Source: Actinomycetota bacterium (GTDB taxonomy: Bacteria; Actinomycetota; Thermoleophilia; Solirubrobacterales; Solirubrobacteraceae). Taken from it: DNA of 7,961 bases. Position 1 is the stretch's first letter, and each line of letters opens with the position of its first letter. The notes under the pieces are model-generated. The model was not told where the DNA came from. It made no database searches and saw only the letters and a program-made list of their open reading frames with translations. Shown here in pieces: positions 1-6,069 of this stretch. The stretch spans positions 1-7,961 of the forward strand of contig CAJCIJ010000145.1 of assembly GCA_903970315.1 (NCBI GenBank). The letters run 5' to 3'. The position numbers and the translations under genes were made by a program.

Positions 1-1087
1 CCTGCACCGCTTGGTCCCGCCATTGCGCTCGCTGCGGTCGGGCCTGCCGGCGACCGCGCGGGCGCTCGCCGGCCTGCTCTCACAGCCACTCCACGAAGAG
101 CGCGACGGACTGTCTGTCACCTACGTCCCCTTCCTGTCGCCTCCCCGGGCCGACTTCTACCCCTACTGGGGCGAGTGGGCCGCTCCCTCCCTGAGGCTCG
201 CGCTACGGCTGGTGCGAGCCTCGTTTGACTTCGACGTGGTGCACGCTCACAACGCCGTCCCTGCCGCCGACGCCATCCACCGCGCTTGCCCCGAGGCGCC
301 CATGGTGGTGTCGGTCCATGGCGGCGACGTCCTCTACACCGCGCCCAGGAGCCTCGCGGGCACGCGTGCCGTCAGCCGGAGTCTGCGTCAGGCCGCAATC
401 GTGCTCGCCAACAGCCGCGGTACCGCCGAGCTGGCCGGCCGCTACGGGGCTGCCGATGTCGAGGTGGTCCACCTGGGAGCAGACCCCCCGGATCCACGTG
501 GTGACCCTCGCCGGTCGGACTCTCAGCCGGCGATACCGGCGCCGGACACACTTGTCACCGTCGGCCACCTCGTCGCGCGCAAGCGACACGCCGACGTCGT
601 GCGCGCGCTCTGGCTGCTGCGCGAGCGCCACCCCGAGCTGCGCTACCTGGTCATCGGCGATGGCCCCGAGCGCGCGCACATCGAGCAGCTCGCCGACAGC
701 CTGGGCCTGGCAGGACGCGTCCAGATGACCGGCCAGTTGGCGCCCGCCGAGGCCGCCACCAGGGCGCAGTCCGCCACGATCTTCGTCATGCCCTCCACCG
801 AGGAGGCCTTCGGAGTCGCCTACGTCGAGGCCATGGCCGCCGGCATCCCCGTCATTGGCACCCGCGGCGAGCCCGGACCGGAGGAGATCGCAAGCACCGG
901 CGAGGGGATCGAACTCGTGAATCCCGGCGACGTCACCGACCTTGCCGAATGCATCGACCGTTTGCTAACCGACCGGAGCCGGCTTGCCTCACTTGGCGAG
1001 CACGCACGACTGACTGCGCGTGACGGCTATTCGTGGGGGACGTGCGGGAAGCGGACGTACGCCGCCTACGAGCGTGCGCTGGCGTGA
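1..1087 (+). CDS. GT4 family glycosyltransferase, N-terminus cut off by window edge
   Basis: This is a retaining, GT-B fold glycosyltransferase that probably moves a sugar from a nucleotide sugar to a lipid-linked oligosaccharide at the inner face of the membrane. The frame is open from base 2, and a TTG at 11 would start the protein in the middle of the N-terminal Rossmann domain, so the true start lies upstream; I estimate 35-50 residues are missing. Visible signatures are VVHAHN and VVSVHGGDV in the acceptor domain, a donor-domain entry LVTVGHLVARKRH, then VIGDGPER, and the family EX7E motif in EEAFGVAYVE (codons at 803 and 827), followed by AMAAGIPVIGTRGEPGPEEI. The stop overlaps the next gene by 4 nt (GTGA at 1084-1087), so the two are very likely translated together. 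The family is clear. The sugar and acceptor cannot be read from sequence. Confidence 0.93.
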   Translation, partial: LHRLVPPLRSLRSGLPATARALAGLLSQPLHEERDGLSVTYVPFLSPPRADFYPYWGEWAAPSLRLALRLVRASFDFDVVHAHNAVPAADAIHRACPEAPMVVSVHGGDVLYTAPRSLAGTRAVSRSLRQAAIVLANSRGTAELAGRYGAADVEVVHLGADPPDPRGDPRRSDSQPAIPAPDTLVTVGHLVARKRHADVVRALWLLRERHPELRYLVIGDGPERAHIEQLADSLGLAGRVQMTGQLAPAEAATRAQSATIFVMPSTEEAFGVAYVEAMAAGIPVIGTRGEPGPEEIASTGEGIELVNPGDVTDLAECIDRLLTDRSRLASLGEHARLTARDGYSWGTCGKRTYAAYERALA

Positions 1088-2295
1088 AACCCGTCCTCTT
1101 TGTAACCGGACACGCACCCCCCGACCGCATCGGGGCGTTCAAGGCGCTTGACGAGCTCGAGGGCGTTCGCTTCGCACTGTTCGGCGGGCGCACGCGCCAC
1201 GGCGTGACCCCGTCGGAGGCCGCCCACGCTGGCGGCGGCCAGGCTCCGGTCACACACGGGCGACTGCCGTTCGACCACATCCGAGTGCGCCAGCACGAGC
1301 TGTTCAGACTTTGCGCGTCGGGCAGGTACCGCGCTGTGGTCTGCTCCACCGGCGGGAGGCTCGCGCTGCCCCTCGCCTGGGCCGGTGGACGCGCCGCCCG
1401 CGTGCCCGTGATCCTGTGGAGCTCGCTGTGGGCGCACCCACGCACGGCCACGCACGCGCTCGGTTATCCAGCGATGGCGCGGCTATACCGCTCGGCCGAT
1501 GCCGTGGTCACGTACGGCCCGCACGTGAGCGTCTACGCGCACGCACACGGCGCACGCAACACCTTCATTGCGCCCCAGGCGGTGGACAACGAGTTCTGGC
1601 GCCTGCCGCCCACCGGGCCCCCGCAACACCCCGCGTGGCCGCACGACAGCGCCGTGCGCTTCCTGTTCGTCGGTCGCCCCGCTGCCGAGAAGGGCCTGGC
1701 GGTGCTGCTGGACGCCTGGCGACAGCTGGCGCTGGACCGCCGGCAGGCGTCACTGGTCGTCGTGGGGACGACCCCCGGCGATGGCGCCTGGCGCGGTGCC
1801 CGCTGGACCGGCCAAGCCGACGGCGTCTCCTACGCCGGGACGCTTGATTCGGTCCAGCTACGCAACTTCTACGCGGCCTCCGACGTTCTGGTGGTGCCAT
1901 CGATCCGCACACCAACGTTCCGGGAGCCCTGGGGGCTTGTGATCAACGAGGCGTTCAACCAACATCTGCCGGCGGTTGTCAGCGACGCAGTCGGCGCCGC
2001 CGCAGGAGGGCTCGTGCGTGACGGCGTAAATGGCCTCGTCGTCCCAGCCGACGACCCCAACGCCCTGGCAGCGGCGCTGCTGCGGCTGGCCAACGACCCG
2101 TCGATGCGCACCAGCATGGGCGACGCCGCAGCCAGCGCGGTCGGCGCCTACACGTACGCCGCCTGGGCGGCCGGGTTTTCACAGGCTCTAGCGAGTGTGG
2201 GAGTGTCGCTTCGAGCGGTCTCCGGCGGGCCGCCGACGGACAGTCCGCGTCCGTCCACTGCCGACGGGCACGCCGACGTTGGTAGCTTTCGCTGA
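1084..2295 (+). CDS. GT4 family glycosyltransferase
   Basis: A second GT-B glycosyltransferase of 403 residues, the usual family length. The GTG at 1084 is the preferred start because it overlaps the upstream stop as GTGA and gives a canonical N-terminus (MKPVLFVTGHAPPDRIG). An in-frame ATG at 1033 would add 17 residues lying inside the upstream gene and is less likely. The acceptor half carries PVILWSSLWAHPRT and a SADAVVTYGPHVSVYA segment. The donor half opens with RFLFVGRPAAEKGL (about residues 193-205) and contains the EX7E motif as EPWGLVINE (E281 and E289), then a GLVVPADDPNALAAAL C-terminal segment typical of GT4. A Pro/Ser/Gly-rich tail of about 30 residues ends the protein. It shares little obvious sequence with the preceding GT apart from the fold motifs, so it probably makes a different linkage. 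Donor and acceptor are unknown. Confidence 0.92.
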   Translation: MKPVLFVTGHAPPDRIGAFKALDELEGVRFALFGGRTRHGVTPSEAAHAGGGQAPVTHGRLPFDHIRVRQHELFRLCASGRYRAVVCSTGGRLALPLAWAGGRAARVPVILWSSLWAHPRTATHALGYPAMARLYRSADAVVTYGPHVSVYAHAHGARNTFIAPQAVDNEFWRLPPTGPPQHPAWPHDSAVRFLFVGRPAAEKGLAVLLDAWRQLALDRRQASLVVVGTTPGDGAWRGARWTGQADGVSYAGTLDSVQLRNFYAASDVLVVPSIRTPTFREPWGLVINEAFNQHLPAVVSDAVGAAAGGLVRDGVNGLVVPADDPNALAAALLRLANDPSMRTSMGDAAASAVGAYTYAAWAAGFSQALASVGVSLRAVSGGPPTDSPRPSTADGHADVGSFR

Positions 2296-2327
2296 CTTTG
2301 CTCTCACCGACGTTGCCTGTCCGCGCC

Positions 2328-2891
2328 ATGTCAACGGCCCGCACCACCACAGCCAGGCTTCAGAGTTTTTGCCGCTGCGCCCCCGTTGTCGTCGCGATCG
2401 TGCTGGGAGGGTTTGTTGGACAAGCGCACGCCAACGCCGTGGAAACGATCATCCACAGGTGTGCGCACGAACTTCACCCCCAGCTCGGCGGGTTTACCCC
2501 CAGTCAGTACGCCCAAGCGCTCCGGCACCTGCCGACCGTGGTCCGCGAGTACGACGGTGAATGTGAAGAACTGATCCGCAACGCCGAGCTGAACGCTGCC
2601 AGCGGCAGCAGCGCAGCCAGCGGCAGTGCTGCCGCTGTGGTCGTGCCGCCCACTCCTGCCGAACAGCAGGCGTTGACAACCTCTGCGCGCACGCCCGCTG
2701 CAGCGACAAGGGTTGGTGGCAGTTCCGAGCTGCCCGGCGTCGTGCACGCCGATGTCGCCTCAGCGCTGAACTCGCTTCCAACGCCCCTCCTGGCGCTCGT
2801 GGCTGCGCTAGCCGCTTGCGCCATCGCCGTTGGAGTGGGCTTCCTGCCGCCGGGGCTCCGCGAGCGCCTTTTCGTGCGGCGGCGCAAGTGA
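2328..2891 (+). CDS. small secreted, C-terminally anchored protein of unknown function
   Basis: I do not know its function. From ATG 2328 it is 187 residues. A signal peptide is visible: basic N-region, hydrophobic APVVVAIVLGGFVG, and probable cleavage after GQAHA near residue 35. A short domain follows with two cysteines (C45 and C79) framing a Y.QAL.HLP..V.EY pattern, which I recall from hypothetical proteins beside O-antigen ligases in Thermoleophilia. Next comes an Ala/Ser/Pro-rich linker (about 85-140), one hydrophobic segment (about 151-172) and a basic tail (RERLFVRRRK). Predicted topology is therefore outside domain, one membrane anchor, cytoplasmic end. The start is uncertain: an in-frame TTG at 2298 would add 10 residues and leave only 2 nt after the previous stop; neither start has a clear ribosome binding site. 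The ATG is preferred because it gives a better signal peptide. The stop overlaps the ligase gene by 4 nt (GTGA, 2888-2891), implying coupled expression. Confidence 0.82.
   Translation: MSTARTTTARLQSFCRCAPVVVAIVLGGFVGQAHANAVETIIHRCAHELHPQLGGFTPSQYAQALRHLPTVVREYDGECEELIRNAELNAASGSSAASGSAAAVVVPPTPAEQQALTTSARTPAAATRVGGSSELPGVVHADVASALNSLPTPLLALVAALAACAIAVGVGFLPPGLRERLFVRRRK
2598..2626 (+). repeat. 11-bp direct repeat in the linker of the small secreted protein
   Basis: GCCAGCGGCAG occurs at 2598-2608 and again at 2616-2626, an 18-bp (6-codon) period, encoding the repeated Ala-Ser-Gly-Ser linker. It looks like a small in-frame duplication in a disordered tether and could vary in copy number between strains. 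Confidence 0.7.
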
Positions 2892-5074
2892 GCGCAACAG
2901 CCCGCGCACACCGCGCTGAGCTCTCCTTCGCTTCGATCTGGCGCTCGCTTACAAGTACGGCGGGCGTCACTGGGCTGCTGGCAGCAGCGCTGTGCGCCGT
3001 CGCGTTCGGGGCCGGCGGTGGCCTCTACCTGGGGTCGCTGACCAGTGTCGAGATCGCACTCACAATCGGTGCGGGTTTGCTGGTCGCCTGCGTCGTGCTG
3101 GCCCGCGGTCGCGCGCGCGCGCAACCGCAGCCGCGACCAGCGGCGGCGGGTGACGCAGGGAGGGCTCTGTATGGGGTCTGGCCTGTCGTGCTGCTGCTCG
3201 CGTTTGGTGCCCTGAGCGCAGTATCGGTCGCGTGGTCGGTGGAACCCAACGCCAGCTGGGAGGACGCCGGACGCCTGTTCGCATATACCGGCGTCCTGGC
3301 CAGCGGCGTGGCGCTGGCGCGTGTGGCGCCGCAGCGCTGGGGTGCACTCCTGGGTGGCGTAACGCTGGCGGCAGTCGTGGTCAGCGGCTACGCACTGCTC
3401 ACGCGGGTCTTTCCGGCACAGCTGGACCCCTCGGAAACCTACGCACGCCTGCAACAGCCCTACGGGTATTGGATCGCCACCGGGCTCACCGCCGCCATGG
3501 GCGCCATGGGATGCCTCTGGCTGGCGGCCCGCCGCGACGGCCACGCCGGGTTGCGTGCGCTTGCCTATCCCGCCATGGGCATCGAGCTGACCACTCTCAT
3601 GCTCACCTACTCACGTGGGCCCTTGGCGGCGCTGGTGGTCGGGCTGGCGTTCTGGTTCTCAGTCGTCCCCCTGCGCCTGCGCGGGGCAACGGTGCTGTTG
3701 GCCGGAGCAGCCGGCGCCGTGGCACCCGTGGCGTTCGACTTCTCCTCGCACGCACTCTCAAGCGAAGGCGTTGGCCTGGCGGCGCGGAACAGCTCCGGAC
3801 ATCAGCTGGGCGTGCTGCTGGCGGCGATGATCGTTGCGCTGGCACTCGTGGGCGTCGCGGTGGGCTTCTTAACGGCACGCCGCGCGCCAAGAGCTCGGCT
3901 GCGCACGCTCGCCGGGCGCGCGCTGCTGGGCCTGCTTGTGGCTGCCGTCCTGGCCCTGGTCGGCGGTCTCGCCGCCAGCCAACGTGGTCTGACCGGCACC
4001 ATCTCCCACGACTTCAACTCGCTCACAAACCCCAACGCCAGCACACCCCAAAACACCCCGGGGCGGTTGACAGCCATAGCAAGCGTGCGTGCCCGGTACT
4101 GGAAGGAGGCGCTTGAAGTCTTCGACACCAACCCCGCATTGGGGGCGGGGGCGGGCGGTTTCGCGACCGCCCGTTTGCGCTACCGCACCGAGCCCCTGTA
4201 CGTCCGTCAGGCCCACGGCTACATCGTGCAAACGCTCGCCGAGCTCGGGCTGGTAGGCCTCGCACTGACGCTCGCCCTGTTCGCCTGCTGGCTGGTGGCC
4301 GCAGGGCGCTGTACCCATCCGTGGGGACGGCGCTGGCGCCGGGGACGGTGGCGACGCTACGACGCCCCCTACTCACCCGAGCGCATAGGCCTGCTCAGCG
4401 CCCTTGCCATCGTGGTCGTATTCGGTACGCATTCGCTCGTCGACTGGACCTGGTACGTGCCCGGTGACGCGTGCGTGGCTCTCCTGTGCGCAGGGTGGCT
4501 TGCCGGCCGTGGGCCCTTGGACGAGCGCGACGCCGTCGTTGGAAGACCCCGCTCAGCGGCGCTCGATCTTGGCGCCATGGGACCGCGCCGGTTGGGGGTG
4601 GCGGCCACCATCGCCGCAGTCACCCTGCTCGCAGCGTGGACCGAGTGGCAGCCCGAGCGATCCGCGCAAGCCTCCGAACGTGCGCTGACCCTGCTTTCAC
4701 AGAACCCCCGCGCCGCGCGTGCCGAAGCGCAATCGGCGGTATCCGAGGACCCTGTCTCGATTCAGGCCTTGCGCGCTTTGGCAGATGTCCAGCAGTACGC
4801 GGGCGAAAGCGCGCGGGCCGAGGCCACACTCCAACACGCAGTGCGCGTCCAACCGGCCAACCCACAGTCGTGGGTGTGGCTGGGTGAACACGACCTCCAA
4901 GACGGCAGCTACACCGCGGCCGTCGCCGAGCTCCGTGCAGCCGTGTACCTGAACCCCGAGACCGTCGCTCCTGAATCAACGATCGCTTACAGCCCGGAAC
5001 TGCTCGCGGTGCGCGACGCCTATCTGCGCGCGCTGCGCGCCACCGGCGCCGCCGACGATGGTGCACTAGGCTGA
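2888..5074 (+). CDS. O-antigen ligase/polymerase-like membrane protein with C-terminal TPR-like region
   Basis: A 728-residue polytopic protein of the Wzy_C/O-antigen ligase superfamily, which acts at the outer face of the membrane to polymerise or transfer lipid-linked glycans. GTG 2888 is chosen because it overlaps the previous stop as GTGA; an in-frame ATG at 2816 would lie deep in the previous gene. About a dozen hydrophobic segments are visible, from about residue 25 to 584. Family marks are WSVEPNASWEDAGR near residue 120, LTYSRGPLAA (YSRG at 241-244), a long outer loop (about 360-443) with PGRLTAIASVRARYWKEAL and NPALGAGAGGF, and AHGYIVQTLAELGLVGLAL (H443, E452). A very basic Trp/Arg loop (about 479-493) follows on the predicted cytoplasmic side. 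The last membrane segment (about 569-584) leads into a TPR-like helical region (about 592-691), in which the second pair of helices ends in V.PANPQSW..LGEHDLQDG.Y..AV.ELR.AVYLNPE. Whether it is a polymerase or a ligase cannot be decided from sequence. Confidence 0.9.
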   Translation: MSATARAHRAELSFASIWRSLTSTAGVTGLLAAALCAVAFGAGGGLYLGSLTSVEIALTIGAGLLVACVVLARGRARAQPQPRPAAAGDAGRALYGVWPVVLLLAFGALSAVSVAWSVEPNASWEDAGRLFAYTGVLASGVALARVAPQRWGALLGGVTLAAVVVSGYALLTRVFPAQLDPSETYARLQQPYGYWIATGLTAAMGAMGCLWLAARRDGHAGLRALAYPAMGIELTTLMLTYSRGPLAALVVGLAFWFSVVPLRLRGATVLLAGAAGAVAPVAFDFSSHALSSEGVGLAARNSSGHQLGVLLAAMIVALALVGVAVGFLTARRAPRARLRTLAGRALLGLLVAAVLALVGGLAASQRGLTGTISHDFNSLTNPNASTPQNTPGRLTAIASVRARYWKEALEVFDTNPALGAGAGGFATARLRYRTEPLYVRQAHGYIVQTLAELGLVGLALTLALFACWLVAAGRCTHPWGRRWRRGRWRRYDAPYSPERIGLLSALAIVVVFGTHSLVDWTWYVPGDACVALLCAGWLAGRGPLDERDAVVGRPRSAALDLGAMGPRRLGVAATIAAVTLLAAWTEWQPERSAQASERALTLLSQNPRAARAEAQSAVSEDPVSIQALRALADVQQYAGESARAEATLQHAVRVQPANPQSWVWLGEHDLQDGSYTAAVAELRAAVYLNPETVAPESTIAYSPELLAVRDAYLRALRATGAADDGALG
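3105..3128. repeat. near-perfect 24-bp palindrome with a (GC)6 core
   Basis: GCGGT at 3105-3109 and ACCGC at 3124-3128 flank an alternating CG tract (3110-3122). The whole is self-complementary apart from one mismatched pair (C3110 with A3123). It lies inside the ligase gene, encoding a basic RGRARAQ loop after the second hydrophobic segment. Alternating CG of this length can favour Z-DNA or cruciform structure, but Arg/Ala codon use in a GC-rich genome may be the whole explanation. Confidence 0.6.
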
Positions 5075-5078
5075 CACC

Positions 5079-5150
5079 GTGCGCGATTGGCTGAAGCTAT
5101 GGCGTCGCTGGCGCCAGCAGAGGCGCCTCCGGCGCCGGCAGCGCCGTTAG
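5079..5150 (+). CDS. possible 23-residue Arg/Trp-rich peptide
   Basis: A GTG at 5079, four bases after the ligase stop, opens a frame ending at TAG 5148-5150. The product would start MRDWLKLWRRWRQQRR and continue with more Arg and Gln, giving Trp at positions 4, 8 and 11 and about eleven Arg in 23 residues. A weak TAGG lies 9 nt upstream of the GTG. For it: tight spacing to the operon and a striking composition resembling cationic amphipathic peptides. Against it: the frame is short, GC-rich sequence readily encodes Arg, and it overlaps three palindromes that may be the real selected feature. I do not recognise a family. Confidence 0.22.
   Translation: MRDWLKLWRRWRQQRRLRRRQRR
5108..5138. repeat. 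three adjacent 10-bp palindromes with GGCGCC cores
   Basis: CTGGCGCCAG (5108-5117), GAGGCGCCTC (5120-5129) and CCGGCGCCGG (5129-5138) are each perfect palindromes sharing the GGCGCC core but with different, individually complementary outer bases. They lie in the 141-bp interval between the convergent ligase and methyltransferase genes. The cores can also pair with one another (for example 5110-5115 with 5122-5127 over a 6-nt loop), so RNA from either strand could form strong hairpins. A role in ending transcription is possible but there is no T-tract. The rest of the interval (5151-5215) shows nothing I can name. Confidence 0.6.
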
Positions 5151-5215
5151 GCGTCTCACCCTGCCCCAGCCGGGTGCCGCCGGGACGATCGCTTGGCCCA
5201 GTCGTCATGGAGGCC

Positions 5216-5851
5216 TCACCAACGCTTGCGACGAGCATGCGCCGCAAGCGTTTTGCGGGCGCCCGGGACCCCGCCCCAGGTCGTGGTCTCGATCTGCTCG
5301 AACCCGAAGTCCGCAACGACCCCCCGGAGCGAGTCTGGCGTGTAAAAGCGCACGTGGTCCGAGCGCGGATCGAAGTGCCGCGCGAACGCGTCGCGGCGCA
5401 GCGCCATGCCAAGGATCGTCCAGCGGCCGTGGTTGGGCGTGCTGACCAGCAACAAGCCCCCCGGACGCAGCACGCGGCGCATCTCGGAAAAGAGCGCTGC
5501 CGTATCCACCACGTGCTCGATCACCTCACCGGCCCACACCACGTCGAAGGTCGCTTCCTGCAGCGGCCACGGGGTGTCGTCGTCGACCCTTCGCAGATCG
5601 AGATCCGCGCGCCGGCGCCGCCCACGCCGTAGTGGCTCGTCGGCTACGTCAATGCCTACCGCCGCACAGCCCGCGTCGGCCAGGGCGGCGGTGAACCACC
5701 CCTCTCCGCAGCCCACATCCAGGACGTGCTGGCCTGCTGCCACATGCGCCAGCAGGAAGGCGCAGCGTGCTTTAAAGCCATCGGGCACAAGCCCCTCGGC
5801 GATGCCCTCCCAGAGGCGCTCGTGGTAGTCGCGCGACGGCATCGCGGGCAA
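5216..5851 (-). CDS. class I SAM-dependent methyltransferase
   Basis: A 211-residue cytoplasmic Rossmann-fold methyltransferase (Methyltransf_11/25-like) that uses S-adenosylmethionine to methylate an unknown acceptor. Motif I, the SAM-binding glycine loop, is VLDVGCGEG at residues 43-51. An acidic residue ends strand 2 (GIDV, D68). FDVVWAGEVIEHV (102-114) is motif IV-like, and MRRVLRPGGLLLVSTPN (124-140) is the post-motif strand. A C-terminal HFDPRSDHVRFYTPDSLR segment probably shapes the acceptor site. The TTG at 5851 is the chosen start because GGAG lies 7 nt upstream; an in-frame ATG at 5842 would drop three residues. The gene is convergent with the ligase gene and divergent from the third glycosyltransferase. 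Context suggests methylation of a sugar or chain end in the same polysaccharide, but this family also acts on lipids, quinones and small molecules, so the substrate is open. Confidence 0.92.
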   Translation of the reverse strand: MPAMPSRDYHERLWEGIAEGLVPDGFKARCAFLLAHVAAGQHVLDVGCGEGWFTAALADAGCAAVGIDVADEPLRRGRRRRADLDLRRVDDDTPWPLQEATFDVVWAGEVIEHVVDTAALFSEMRRVLRPGGLLLVSTPNHGRWTILGMALRRDAFARHFDPRSDHVRFYTPDSLRGVVADFGFEQIETTTWGGVPGARKTLAAHARRKRW

Positions 5852-5858
5852 GCATAGG

Positions 5859-5870
5859 CTCCACCCTCCT
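5859..5870 (-). promoter_or_regulatory. double ribosome binding site of the methyltransferase
   Basis: Read on the minus strand, the sequence is AGGAGGGTGGAG. The inner GGAG (5862-5859) is 7 nt from the TTG at 5851 that starts the methyltransferase. The outer AGGAGG (5870-5865) is 9 nt from an ATG at 5855 in another frame, which opens only a 27-codon frame ending at 5772. It decides the TTG start and leaves an alternative, out-of-frame initiation possible. Confidence 0.6.
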
Positions 5871-5959
5871 ACAGTCCCTCGTCAGGTCACTTCGGTCTGC
5901 TCGCCAAACCTTTATCGTGCGATGATCGGTTACTGCGGGGGCCTGACCACACATCCAGA

Positions 5960-5979
5960 GATGCACGTCACGGTGCATC
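5960..5979. promoter_or_regulatory. 7-bp perfect inverted repeat, candidate operator
   Basis: GATGCAC (5960-5966) and GTGCATC (5973-5979) are exact reverse complements separated by GTCACG. The two half-site centres are 13 bp apart, near one helical turn, as expected for a dimeric helix-turn-helix regulator. It sits about 105 bp upstream of the glycosyltransferase start and about 110 bp upstream of the methyltransferase start, so it could serve either. No regulator gene lies in the window to pair with it. Confidence 0.4.
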
Positions 5980-6001
5980 CCATGACAGTGAGGCGCGCAT
6001 C

Positions 6002-6069
6002 GACAACCATGTCGGGGACACGCAACAAGGGGCACCACATGACGTCTGGTCCTGACAACAGCCGGGGAC
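6002..6069 (+). repeat. imperfect direct repeat in the glycosyltransferase leader
   Basis: GACAAC, 5 nt, CGGGGAC occurs at 6002-6019; GACAAC, 3 nt, CGGGGAC occurs at 6054-6069. The copies are about 50 bp apart and the second ends 13 nt before the TTG start. They may be a duplicated binding site or chance in a short region. Confidence 0.35.

Noticed and set aside
1033..1083. Upstream ATG start for the second glycosyltransferase
   Set aside because: The 17 extra residues are encoded within the end of the previous gene and do not resemble a GT4 N-terminus; GTG 1084 gives the usual VLFVTG strand and a 4-nt overlap.
2504..3544. 346-codon open frame on the minus strand over the small secreted protein and ligase genes
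   Set aside because: The translation is Arg/Cys/Gln-rich with no family motif, and both plus-strand genes beneath it have clear signal peptide, membrane segments and family motifs. Long antisense frames are common at this GC content.
4141..4158. G-rich run resembling a G-quadruplex
   Set aside because: Only three runs of three or more G are present plus one GG, and the run encodes the Gly/Ala GAGAGG segment that belongs to the ligase family, so coding explains it.
5087..5632. 181-codon plus-strand frame starting in the convergent gap
   Set aside because: It runs antisense through the methyltransferase, whose SAM-binding motifs are clear on the other strand, and its own translation has no domain.
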